From assembly GCA_947503685.1 (NCBI GenBank), contig CANNEW010000003.1, positions 1 to 33,499 on the forward strand: a stretch of DNA of 33,499 nt. Reading direction: 5' to 3'. Positions 1 to 8,862 of the stretch are shown here, in pieces. The stretch is from Comamonadaceae bacterium (GTDB lineage: Bacteria > Pseudomonadota > Gammaproteobacteria > Burkholderiales > Burkholderiaceae_C). Numbering within the stretch: position 1 is the first letter of the stretch; the number at the start of each line of letters is the position of its first letter. The notes under the pieces were generated by a model that had not been told where the DNA came from, made no database searches, and was given only the letters and a program-made list of their open reading frames with translations. Made by a program: the position numbers and the translations under genes.

Positions 1-120
1 CAACAAGGTACCCAGTGTTTGGGCGCAGATGACGCCCAGAGCCATCACCACCACAATCCGCCACAGCAGGCGGTCAAAGCAGCTGTTGCGCTTGTTCTCG
101 CGCGGCTCAGGCGCCGCCAT
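1..120 (-). CDS. N-terminus of probable sensor histidine kinase (truncated by window edge)
   Basis: Minus-strand ATG at 120 gives MAAPEPRENKRNSCFDRLLWRIVVVMALGVICAQTLGTLL, basic N-terminus then a TM helix, overlapping the stop of the response regulator; position and TM fit a cognate kinase. Confidence 0.6.
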   Translation of the reverse strand, partial: MAAPEPRENKRNSCFDRLLWRIVVVMALGVICAQTLGTLL

Positions 121-826
121 GCTTTGCAACCTCGGTTGAAAGTACATAACCGTTACCCCGAACGGTTTTGATCAACTTGGGGTTTTTGCCATCGTCGTTC
201 AGGCGCTGACGCAAGCGGCTGATTTGCACGTCCAAAGATCGGTCAAAGGGCCCCAGGTCACGACCGCGCGTTTGCTCCATCAGTTGCTCGCGCGTCAGGG
301 TTTCACCAGCGTGCTCGGCAAAAAAACGCAGCAAATTAAAGTCCATGCTCGTCAAGATGACGGTCTCACCGTGTGCGTCCGTGAGTAGGCGCTCGACCAG
401 GTCTATCGAAAAACCGGCAAATCGCAAATACCGCACCGACTCTGGATGCTCGGCTAAGGGAACGCGTCGATGAATCGCCTTGATGCGCGCCAACAATTCG
501 CGCGGGTTATAGGGCTTGGCAATGTAATCATCGGCACCTATTTCCAGGCCCACAATGCGGTCGGTTTCATCGGCGCTGGCGGTCAACATAATGATGGGCA
601 CTTGGGATTGTTGGCGTACCGTTTTACACAAGGTAAAGCCGTCGGTATCTGGCAGCATGACGTCCAATATCACCAGACTGAGCTCGGCCTTAAAAATTTC
701 AAATGCTGACAAAAAACTGGCTCCGTCATGCGCGGCATGTACTTCGTACTGTTGCTTTTCCAAATAGGTCTTGAGCAACAATCGGGTTTTTTGATCGTCA
801 TCGACAAGAAGAATTGAGCGGCGCAT
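107..826 (-). CDS. OmpR/PhoB-family two-component response regulator
   Basis: Receiver domain (ILLVDDD, VILDVMLPDTDG, IIMLTA, GADDYIAKPY) plus winged-helix C-terminus (LTREQLM, DVQISRLRQRL, IKTVRGNGYVL). Internal ATG at 826 (MRRSILLVDDD) preferred over the upstream ORF start at 934. Confidence 0.93.
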   Translation of the reverse strand: MRRSILLVDDDQKTRLLLKTYLEKQQYEVHAAHDGASFLSAFEIFKAELSLVILDVMLPDTDGFTLCKTVRQQSQVPIIMLTASADETDRIVGLEIGADDYIAKPYNPRELLARIKAIHRRVPLAEHPESVRYLRFAGFSIDLVERLLTDAHGETVILTSMDFNLLRFFAEHAGETLTREQLMEQTRGRDLGPFDRSLDVQISRLRQRLNDDGKNPKLIKTVRGNGYVLSTEVAKHGGA

Positions 827-855
827 AGGGGATCCTGTTCTGTTAGTCGCCAAGC

Positions 856-2121
856 CTACGGGGCGCTTACCGCTAAAGCCAGGCGACGTTTGGCTTCGTT
901 GGCCTGCATTTGAGGGTTGATCAAGAAGCGCCAAAGAACATGCGCCACCGCGTCTTTGGTGGCTTCATCTGCCGCCATGCGGTGCGCCAAGCTCGGCACC
1001 AGTGCGGCATCGCGGGCGGCAAACGCAGTCCAGGAGTCGCGCGCGCAAGGGTCTAAGTTCGCCGGATCAATATCATTACGCACAGGCACCGAGCCTTTAA
1101 TGCGGTTATATGCCAGTTGGGACTGTGCAGTCGTTAGGACTTCTGCCAATTTTTCTTGCGCCGCTGTGCGCTTGCGCGGGTTGCGCAACATCGCCAGCGT
1201 GTCCACGCTGTACAGGTGCATCTTTCGGGTTCCGGGGACGGCGACACAACCAAAGTCGCGCTCTGGGCTAGCGCCCAAAGCCATCAGCTCACCCTTGGCC
1301 CAGTCGCCCATGATGAACATGGCGGCAGTTTCGGAGGTGATCTCCCGGGCCGATTCGTTCCAGGGTCGTTCGCGGGGCAGGTCACCGCTGATGGTGCGCA
1401 ACCAGCGCAAGCGGTCCAGTGCTTTGTCGATGTCAGGGGACAACCACGCGCTGCTTTTGCGATTGACGATCAGTTCGCGATATCGTTTTGGGCCTACTTC
1501 CCCCAATAAAACAGCTTCGAAAACGGTTGCGATTTGCCATGCCTCGTCGCTCCAGGCTAAGGGCTTGATTCCCTGCGCACTGAGTTTTTGTGCTACTACC
1601 GCAAACTCTTCCCAGTTGGTGGGGGGTAGCAAGCCCAGGCGCGTGAAAACATGGCGGTTGTAGAGCAGCGTGTTGATGCGATGGATGCCCAAGGGCGCTG
1701 CGATCACCACGCCGTTGTAAGTGATCAAATTCAATACCGTGGGAAATACCGTCTGGGCCCATTGCTGGCGGCTGGCCACGGCTGTCAACGGCATAACCAA
1801 ACCCACGTCGTCCCAGTCCTTGAGGGTGGCACCGATGAGTTGCGCAGCATCAGGCGGGTCGCCCATGAGGACGCGGCTCTTAAGCACCTTGACTGCCGCC
1901 ATGCCGCCGCCACCTGGTATCGCGACGTCCTTCCAGCGTACGCCATTGAGCAACAATTGCGTATGCAACTGCTCTACCGCGAGTCGCTCGCCCGCCGATG
2001 TCCACCAATGCAGTACATCAATAGGCAAGGGTTGCGCAAGCGTACTTACGCACTGCGCACCGAGCAAGGCCGGCAATAAGAGCAATCGTATGGCCCGCTG
2101 ACATGCATGAGCCAGGTTCAT
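856..2121 (-). CDS. ABC-type carbohydrate substrate-binding protein (periplasmic), no permease/ATPase nearby
   Basis: Signal peptide; VLHWWTSAGERLAVEQL and AAMFIMGDWAKGEL motifs typical of sugar SBPs (GtsA/MalE-like). Confidence 0.85.
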   Translation of the reverse strand: MNLAHACQRAIRLLLLPALLGAQCVSTLAQPLPIDVLHWWTSAGERLAVEQLHTQLLLNGVRWKDVAIPGGGGMAAVKVLKSRVLMGDPPDAAQLIGATLKDWDDVGLVMPLTAVASRQQWAQTVFPTVLNLITYNGVVIAAPLGIHRINTLLYNRHVFTRLGLLPPTNWEEFAVVAQKLSAQGIKPLAWSDEAWQIATVFEAVLLGEVGPKRYRELIVNRKSSAWLSPDIDKALDRLRWLRTISGDLPRERPWNESAREITSETAAMFIMGDWAKGELMALGASPERDFGCVAVPGTRKMHLYSVDTLAMLRNPRKRTAAQEKLAEVLTTAQSQLAYNRIKGSVPVRNDIDPANLDPCARDSWTAFAARDAALVPSLAHRMAADEATKDAVAHVLWRFLINPQMQANEAKRRLALAVSAP

Positions 2122-2210
2122 TGGAAGTGCCTCTGGTATTAGACAGCTCGAGCCGTTTTACAGGTTTGCCAGCTCGCTAGGCATGTATCGATGCCGGTCG
2201 ATTTGTAATT

Positions 2211-2288
2211 TTTCCTTACGGCGCCTATCGGTCTAAGCAAAGGCAGGAGGGCGCCGCCCTGTGAGGACGGCCCATCCGAGTAAGGAAA
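2211..2288. promoter_or_regulatory. Structured intergenic element: 9-bp perfect outer inverted repeat enclosing GC-rich inner palindromes
   Basis: TTTCCTTAC (2211-2219) and GTAAGGAAA (2280-2288) are exact complements; inside are two GGCGCC copies (2220-2225, 2250-2255) and AGGGCG-C-CGCCCT. Confidence 0.5.
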
Positions 2289-2341
2289 CGTGCACATACG
2301 CAATTACATTTATGTGAAAAAGTCGTTATAAATCAATACCT

Positions 2342-2378
2342 TGAAAAATATATATAAATTTTTCATGATAATTATCAT
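2342..2378. promoter_or_regulatory. AT-rich double palindrome, possible Fur-like operator
   Basis: TGAAAAAT-N8-ATTTTTCA (2342-2365) followed by the 14-bp perfect palindrome ATGATAATTATCAT (2365-2378), between divergent genes. Confidence 0.5.
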
Positions 2379-2482
2379 AACGTTGAGTTTACACATCAAA
2401 ACGCATAACCTGCGCTTCACTAATAGGTATCCCCATTGCCAACCATGGCAAGAGCTATTCGTTCAGTAAGCACAGGAGTTTC

Positions 2483-3646
2483 ATGATGTCTATTTCAAGC
2501 GCCTCCAATTTGAATCTCGTCAGCCCAATGTCACTGGGTCGTCGATGCATCGAAGGCCTCGCTCGACTCAGCGCAAAGGCTGCCATAGCCACTTGCTCCC
2601 TGGTGCTTTGCTGGGGTGCTGCTTGGTCAGAGGAAATACCGTGGCATTTGGGCCGCGTCGATGGAGCGCAAGCCTCCCCTTCGGCGATCAACACGGCAGG
2701 TAACCAACCCGGACCGCACCGCATAGTGGTGGCGGTGATCGACAGTGGCGTGATTGCCAGCCACCCCAGCCTCAAGGGGCGCTTATTGCCCGGTTATGAC
2801 ATGGTCTCTGCAAATTTGAACTTTCGCAAAACCAGATCACCAGATTTCAGTCCTGAAGAGCGCGATACCCGGTGCGGCGAAAAAGTCCCGCCCGCTTCTT
2901 TTCGAACGCACGGCACCGAGGTGGCTAGCTTGATCGCTGGCAACGGCGTGGACGGAGTACTGGGCGTAAACCCGCAGGCACAGATTGTGCCCGTACGATT
3001 GTTTGGCGCTTGCGCCACCTCGCGTCATGATCTGCTAGATGCGATTACCTGGTCAGCAGGCCTGCCCGTTAAGGACGTCCCTGACAACCCCAACCCGGCG
3101 CGCATCATTAATCTCAGTCTGTCGGGTGGATTTTCAGTCTGTAGCGAGGAGTTACAAAATCTAATTTATCGGGTGACGGAGAAAAACATCTTTGTCGTCG
3201 TTGCTGCAGGCAACAATTTTCAGAAAAAATTGCAAGAACCTGCCAATTGCCAAGGCGTGATTTCGGTAGGCGCCTTGGATGCACAAAACCGGATTGCTGA
3301 CTACTCGGCTCTGGATCCGCGCACCGTCATCTATGCGCCAGGTGGTGGACCGGCCTTGTCAGGTAACGAGCAATGGTCGATGAACAAATTGAAAGTCGCC
3401 AGTTACGAACACCTCATCAACGGCCAAGATCGCCCCTCCGCACCCTACGGTGGCGTGGGTACCAGTTACGCCGCACCTATCGTAGCGGGCTATATTTCAC
3501 TTTGGCTATCCCACTGGCCCGAAAAAACAAGGGCGGACTTTTTGAATGAATTAGACCGGTTTACGCGCCGCGTACAACCGGTGCCGGCCTGCTCTAGTTG
3601 TGTGCCACGTGGCTTAGCCAGCATGAGGGACCTGAAGGCCTCTTGA
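2483..3646 (+). CDS. S8 family (subtilisin-like) serine peptidase with N-terminal signal/TM segment
   Basis: Catalytic motifs VVAVIDSGV (Asp), THGTEVASLIAG (His), GVGTSYAAPIVAGY (Ser). Confidence 0.93.
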   Translation: MMSISSASNLNLVSPMSLGRRCIEGLARLSAKAAIATCSLVLCWGAAWSEEIPWHLGRVDGAQASPSAINTAGNQPGPHRIVVAVIDSGVIASHPSLKGRLLPGYDMVSANLNFRKTRSPDFSPEERDTRCGEKVPPASFRTHGTEVASLIAGNGVDGVLGVNPQAQIVPVRLFGACATSRHDLLDAITWSAGLPVKDVPDNPNPARIINLSLSGGFSVCSEELQNLIYRVTEKNIFVVVAAGNNFQKKLQEPANCQGVISVGALDAQNRIADYSALDPRTVIYAPGGGPALSGNEQWSMNKLKVASYEHLINGQDRPSAPYGGVGTSYAAPIVAGYISLWLSHWPEKTRADFLNELDRFTRRVQPVPACSSCVPRGLASMRDLKAS

Positions 3647-3710
3647 TCCCAGGCTGTGGTTCAACTGGTTGCGAGGCCTATCGGCCCAGCACACCCAGGT
3701 GAGGGGCCCA

Positions 3711-3836
3711 ATGAAAAAGCACTGGATTTCAGTGATTTTGCAGATTTGGAGGGCTGTCATCCAAGATTCACCGGCTTGCATCATCATGGGCGGGCGGCGA
3801 CTTGCCGTGATTCAATCAAGAAAGATTAGGCCATGA
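3711..3836 (+). CDS. Small 41-aa ORF, translationally coupled (ATGA overlap) to the downstream gene
   Basis: GAGGGG upstream; MKKHWISVILQIWRAVIQDSPACIIMGGRRLAVIQSRKIRP; its TGA overlaps the ATG at 3833. Below the size cutoff of the ORF track. Confidence 0.4.
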   Translation: MKKHWISVILQIWRAVIQDSPACIIMGGRRLAVIQSRKIRP

Positions 3837-4117
3837 CCGAAAACAACGCCCCCACGATGGATGACGCTTTTGATGAAGATTCAGACACCATCGGAGACTA
3901 TCACCGTATGGCAGCACATCATTTCCAGGCCAGTGCCAAGCACCACATGGCTGCAGCTACCGCTGATGATGATGGTAACGATGAGGCCGCAGCCCGCCAT
4001 GCCTACTTGGCTTATCGCCATCAGCTCAACGGCGTCCAATATGCAGAAATTGCCGCTATGGAAAGTGAGAGCCTCGAAGATGAGTTTGACGTTCCGACGG
4101 AGCTTGAAGCAGATTGA
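3833..4117 (+). CDS. Hypothetical acidic protein with His-rich helical segment
   Basis: ORF of 94 aa with HRMAAHHFQASAKHHMAAA...ARHAYLAYRHQLNGVQYAE pattern. Confidence 0.7.
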   Translation: MTENNAPTMDDAFDEDSDTIGDYHRMAAHHFQASAKHHMAAATADDDGNDEAAARHAYLAYRHQLNGVQYAEIAAMESESLEDEFDVPTELEAD

Positions 4118-4191
4118 TAGCTATGCAGTGAGGATCGCCGGTCACTTTGAGGCATTGCAAAGTTGACCGGTAGCCCCGAATTGTCCCCAGC

Positions 4192-4848
4192 CTAAAACAA
4201 GGGTATTTGCCGCGACTGCAGCAAATAGTCCGCTACCAACTGCGCCAGCAGGACATGGTGCTGGTTGGCGTGCCATTGGGGCTGCATGTACTTTTTGGTG
4301 TACCAATGTGCCTGGCTCTCCAAGTGACACCCCACAAGGCCCACCGCGCCTTGCACCATAGCCATAGGGTCGCCGTTGGCATAGGTGGCAAGGGTGTCAA
4401 ACTGGCCGTTGACGAAGGTGGGGCCGTCATAAAAATACATGCGCTGCGCCTGGCCGCGCCATTGGACCGGAGCCGTGGTGCCATAAGAGGCGCGGATATC
4501 GGCGCCAGGGCGCTTGATGTATTGCACACAGCGCGTGCTTTTCAGTAAATTGAAATAATAGGCATCAGCCCAATACGCACCCATACAAATCCCCAGGTAT
4601 TTGCCGCCGCGCTGCATATAGGCCCGCACATCGGGCATATTGGGTTTGAGAAGGCTGCGAAATAGGGTGGCCTCGCCGTCGCCACCGGGGAATACGACTA
4701 AGTCAACATCGTCAAAAAAACCCTGCTGCACTTTATGGCGGGTGAATAACTTGACATGCGCAAGGGGCGACAGTGCGGCGATCACCCCGTTGACCGAATC
4801 GGTCGAACACGTGGGATGGTGTATGAAAAGGGCAATGGTTTTCTTCAT
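4192..4848 (-). CDS. BPL_N-domain (biotin-protein-ligase N-terminal / glutamine-amidotransferase-like) protein
   Basis: LVVFPGGDGEATLF, YLGICMGAYWA, YFYDGPTFVNG motifs; start MKKTIALFIHH at 4848. Confidence 0.8.
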   Translation of the reverse strand: MKKTIALFIHHPTCSTDSVNGVIAALSPLAHVKLFTRHKVQQGFFDDVDLVVFPGGDGEATLFRSLLKPNMPDVRAYMQRGGKYLGICMGAYWADAYYFNLLKSTRCVQYIKRPGADIRASYGTTAPVQWRGQAQRMYFYDGPTFVNGQFDTLATYANGDPMAMVQGAVGLVGCHLESQAHWYTKKYMQPQWHANQHHVLLAQLVADYLLQSRQIPLF

Positions 4849-4993
4849 GCCGGCACGCAGGTTTGCATGGGTTTCCTTGACCTGAGGGGCCAGGACGGTG
4901 CATGCACCTGCATCTAGTTTAAGCCCACTGTCACGCAATATTCATTAAATTCACCTAAATTCGCAAGGAAATCCAAACAATCCCAAACATCCA

Positions 4994-5920
4994 TTGAATT
5001 ACTTTTCCGCCTCCAGTAGCAGCATCCTTCAAGGTGGGCTTGAAAAGCGATTTGTTTGTGTTGTCATTGCAGCGCTGGCCTTGGTTCTTAGCGGCTGTTC
5101 GCCCATGGCACTGATTAAAAGAAGCCTTGGCGACGAATTGGCAAAACAAGGCCAGTCCCAGGAGGACGACCCGGGTCTGGCGCGCGAAGCCAGTGCTTTT
5201 TACTTAAAACTATCGGAATCGCTACTGGCGGACACGCCTGACAACCTGAAGTTGGCCGAGGCGGTGGCGGCCGGTTTAAGCCAGTACACCTATGCCTATG
5301 TTGCTTTTGAGGCGGAGCGCCTGGCGGTAAGGGATGCCCAGGGCGCCTACCGCATCAATGAGCGCGCCAAGCGGCTCTATTTACGGGCCCACCGCCACGC
5401 TCTGCGGGCTTTGGAACTGGCATCGCCAGGCTTTGGGGCAAAACTTGCCCAGCCCGATGCCAAACAGTGGCCTCTGATTTCCCAGGATCAGGTAGGCCTT
5501 GCCTATTGGGCCGCTGCATCCTGGGGAGGCTATATTTCAATGTCTAAAGACGCCCCTGAAGCGGTTGCAGATTTCCCCCTGGCCTACCGCTTGGCCACAT
5601 TGGCCTGGAAGGCCAACCCGAACTATGGCAACGGAGGGCTTGCCAGCTTGATGGGAAGCTTTGAGTCTGCGCAACCAGGCGGTTCCCTGGTAAAAGCGGA
5701 GCAGTATTTCGACGCGGCCATCACCATCAGCCAGGGCAAAAACGCAGGCCCGTACATCGCAAAAGCGGAAGGCATTGCCTTGGCCCAAGGCCAGCGGGAA
5801 GCTTTTGAAATTTTGCTCAAAAAAGCGATGGAGACCAGTGACAAACACCCCGACCTCAGCAATACCCTGATGCGCGAACGGGCACAGTGGCTGCTGCAAA
5901 CCGCTGACGACTTGTTTTGA
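4994..5920 (+). CDS. TRAP transporter TatT-component family lipoprotein
   Basis: Lipobox LVLSGCSP, helical repeat protein, immediately upstream of TRAP P and QM genes. TTG start uncertain. Confidence 0.82.
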   Translation: MNYFSASSSSILQGGLEKRFVCVVIAALALVLSGCSPMALIKRSLGDELAKQGQSQEDDPGLAREASAFYLKLSESLLADTPDNLKLAEAVAAGLSQYTYAYVAFEAERLAVRDAQGAYRINERAKRLYLRAHRHALRALELASPGFGAKLAQPDAKQWPLISQDQVGLAYWAAASWGGYISMSKDAPEAVADFPLAYRLATLAWKANPNYGNGGLASLMGSFESAQPGGSLVKAEQYFDAAITISQGKNAGPYIAKAEGIALAQGQREAFEILLKKAMETSDKHPDLSNTLMRERAQWLLQTADDLF

Positions 5921-5921
5921 A

Positions 5922-6965
5922 ATGCCCACCTCTATGAACCTCTTTGCAAATCCTTCCAGGCTCTTGGCTGGCTTTTTCTTTTTGGCTATTGCCTTGACAA
6001 GCATGCGCGACGGCATAGCGGCGGATAAGCAACTGCGTATCGGGTCGCTGGTACCCAAGAACTCCCTGTACCACCGCCAGCTCATGGACGTGGGCGAATC
6101 CTGGCGGGCCGCGCAAGGAGAGAACAGCAAATACGTGGTCTATCCGGACGGAAGCCAGGGCGGCGAAGCGGAAATGGCGCGGCGCATGCGCATCGGCCAA
6201 TTACAAGGCGCCTTGCTTTCCGTGGTGGGATTGCAAGAGATTGAGCCCTCGATCAACGCGCTGCAAGTCATACCCATGCTGTTTAGATCCTGGGAGGAAG
6301 TGGACTATGTGCGCGAGAAGATGCGCGCATCCATGGAGAAAAAATTCTTGGATAAAGGCTTTGTCGTTTTGGCCTGGGGAGATGCCGGCTGGGTGCGCTT
6401 TTTCTCCAAAGACCCGGCAGTTCGGCCTGACGATTTCAAGAAAATGAAATTTTTCACTTGGGGCTCGGAGCCTGATCAGCAGGCGATCATGAAAAGCCTG
6501 GGCTACACACCGGTACCCCTGGAAACTTCGGACATTCTTCCGGCTATCCAGACCGGAATGATCAACGTAGTGCCCTCGACGCCCTACTACGCCTTAGCCA
6601 CGCAAATTTATACCTCAGCACCGCATATGTTGGAGATCAACTGGGCGCCGATTGTGGGCGCATTGGTGCTCACCAAGAAGGCCTGGGACGATATGAGCCC
6701 CGCCACCCAGGCGGCCATGCGCGCGGCAAGCGAAAAGGCCGGCGTGCAAATTCGCGCCAAAGCGCGGCAGGAGGTCAATGACGCGGTCGATGCCATGAAA
6801 AAGCGGGGGCTGACGGTCAATCGCCCCAACGCCGAGCAAATGCGGGAATGGACCGAGTTCGCTGAAAAGCTGTATCCGCGCATTCGCGGCACCATGGTGG
6901 CGGCCGACACATTTGATGAAGTGCTGGCCCATTTGAAAGACTTCCGCTCGGGCAAGGCAAAGTGA
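5922..6965 (+). CDS. TRAP transporter substrate-binding protein, DctP family
   Basis: Signal peptide; LRIGSLVPKNSLYHRQL, GDAGWVRFFS, SDILPAIQTGMINVVPSTP. Confidence 0.92.
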   Translation: MPTSMNLFANPSRLLAGFFFLAIALTSMRDGIAADKQLRIGSLVPKNSLYHRQLMDVGESWRAAQGENSKYVVYPDGSQGGEAEMARRMRIGQLQGALLSVVGLQEIEPSINALQVIPMLFRSWEEVDYVREKMRASMEKKFLDKGFVVLAWGDAGWVRFFSKDPAVRPDDFKKMKFFTWGSEPDQQAIMKSLGYTPVPLETSDILPAIQTGMINVVPSTPYYALATQIYTSAPHMLEINWAPIVGALVLTKKAWDDMSPATQAAMRAASEKAGVQIRAKARQEVNDAVDAMKKRGLTVNRPNAEQMREWTEFAEKLYPRIRGTMVAADTFDEVLAHLKDFRSGKAK

Positions 6966-8785
6966 CTATGACAAGCCTGGGCGCGCTTCGCTCTTGGTTG
7001 GGTCGCATCGATGAACAAATTGCCGCCCTTGCTTTAGGGCTGATGATGCTCATTCCAGTGATCGAGATAGCGATGCGACCCATGATGGGCAGCGGCATTG
7101 CCAATGCGCCGGTCGTCGTACAGCACTTAGGGCTGGTGCTTGCGATGTTTGGCGCGCTTGCCGCAGAAAGGCACGGCCATCTTACGTCCTTTAGCTCCAA
7201 TGATGGTAGCAAGGGGCTGGCGCTTGCGTGGCGCTTGGCTCAGCTTCTTGCCGCTGTGGTGTGTGGCATGCTGGCATATGCGAGCTGGCAATTCGTGCTC
7301 ACGGAGCGCGATGCCGCACACACCTTAGCCTATGGCCTGCCCATCTGGACGCTGCAAGCGTGCATGCCCTTGTGCTTTTTGTTGCTGGGTTTTAAATTGG
7401 GTGCTAGGTGTGCAAAGCATTTCAAACTGGGCTACCTCTTGTCCGCAGCGGCGCCCTGCCTGGGCTGGGTCATCGCAGGCCAGTTGGAAGGAACGGCTTT
7501 CTCCCCCTGGCCCGCTTTAGCCTTGCTGGCCGCAGCATTGGTAGCGGGGGCACCGATATTCACTGTTTTGGGTGGCCTGGCCCTTGTGCTTTTCTGGAGC
7601 GAGGGCATGCCCTTGGCTTCGGTGGCCTTGTCGCACTACCAAATTACGGTCAACCCCTCCTTACCCGCGCTGCCATTGTTTACTTTGGCAGGGCTGCTCT
7701 TTGCCCGCACCGGGGCCACGCAAAGGCTCGGCAACTTGTTCCTTATTCTGTTTGGTGGGGGCCTTAAAGGGTCCGTCATCGCGGTCGCATTGTTATGTTC
7801 GTTTTTCACTGCATTTACTGGGGGCAGTGGCGTTACCATTTTGGCGCTTGGCGGACTGATGCTGCCGCTGCTGCGTAATGCGGGTTATCCGGAGAACAAA
7901 GGCATAGGGCTGGTCACCAGCGCCAGCGCCTTAGGCGTGCTGCTGGCCCCTTCCGTGCCGCTCATCATGTACGCGATTGTGGCGCGCGTGCCCATTAGCA
8001 CGATGTTTTTAGCCGGCGCAATACCGGCCTTGGTCATGGTCGTGACTTTGCTGATTTTTGGTGGTTTTTTGCAAACCAAGGCGGATGCGCCCCGCTTGGC
8101 CACCGGGGCAGCAAACGCCGCCCTCTGGCCGACCATTTGGCTCGCGAAATGGGAGATTATGGCGCCGGTGGTGGCGATCGGCTCGCTCGTCAGCGGCTTG
8201 GCTACGCCCATGGAAAGCGCCGCACTGACCGCGACTTATGCCGTGCTGACCCAGGCCTTAGCGCACCGCGAATTGACATGGAAGATATTTTTCTCCTGCC
8301 TGAGTGACGCCGCCCAAATCATTGGCGGGGTACTCCTCATCCTAGGCATGGCGCTGGCACTGACCAATTTCCTGATTGATGCAGGCATTCCCGATGCCGC
8401 GATTACAGCAACGCAAAGCCTGATCCCTAGTAAAGAAATGTTTCTGGCCGCTTTGGTGGTTTTTTTGCTTTTCGCCGGAGCGTTGATGGAAATATTCGCA
8501 GCCATCGTGGTGCTGGTACCTTTGTTGCTGCCCGTAGCCCAAAGCTATGGTATCGAACCCGTGCACTTTGGCATCTTGTTTTTGGCGGCCATGGAGATGG
8601 GCTTTTTGTGCCCACCGGCGGGCATGAATATTTTCTTTGCTTCCGCAATGTTCGGCAAACCCCTCAGCGCAGTCGCCGCCTCGGTAACCCCCGCCTTGAT
8701 GGCCATTTTTGTCGGCAGTTTGCTCATCGCCCTGGTACCCGCATTGTCAACCGCCCTGCCGAAATTTCTGGGATTGATGGCTTAA
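6962..8785 (+). CDS. TRAP transporter permease, fused DctQ-DctM
   Basis: N-terminal four-TM DctQ-like region (VEIAMRPMMGSGIANAPVVVQHLGLVLAMFGAL, AAERHGHL) followed by DctM (FTAFTGGSGVTILALGGLMLP, LAPSVPLIMYAIV, GFLCPPAGMNIFFASAMF). GTG start overlaps the dctP stop by 4 nt. Confidence 0.92.
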   Translation: MTMTSLGALRSWLGRIDEQIAALALGLMMLIPVIEIAMRPMMGSGIANAPVVVQHLGLVLAMFGALAAERHGHLTSFSSNDGSKGLALAWRLAQLLAAVVCGMLAYASWQFVLTERDAAHTLAYGLPIWTLQACMPLCFLLLGFKLGARCAKHFKLGYLLSAAAPCLGWVIAGQLEGTAFSPWPALALLAAALVAGAPIFTVLGGLALVLFWSEGMPLASVALSHYQITVNPSLPALPLFTLAGLLFARTGATQRLGNLFLILFGGGLKGSVIAVALLCSFFTAFTGGSGVTILALGGLMLPLLRNAGYPENKGIGLVTSASALGVLLAPSVPLIMYAIVARVPISTMFLAGAIPALVMVVTLLIFGGFLQTKADAPRLATGAANAALWPTIWLAKWEIMAPVVAIGSLVSGLATPMESAALTATYAVLTQALAHRELTWKIFFSCLSDAAQIIGGVLLILGMALALTNFLIDAGIPDAAITATQSLIPSKEMFLAALVVFLLFAGALMEIFAAIVVLVPLLLPVAQSYGIEPVHFGILFLAAMEMGFLCPPAGMNIFFASAMFGKPLSAVAASVTPALMAIFVGSLLIALVPALSTALPKFLGLMA

Positions 8786-8862
8786 ATTCAGGCAGCGGGT
8801 GGACGCGGGTTTGCAAGCCCTGGCAACACGCCGCCTATACTTTGTGCCACGAAGGAACCCCT

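Noticed and set aside
8608-8862. N-terminal extension of the PanE ORF
   Set aside because: Overlaps the end of the DctQM permease and lies before the Rossmann start; ATG at 8863 fits the family N-terminus.
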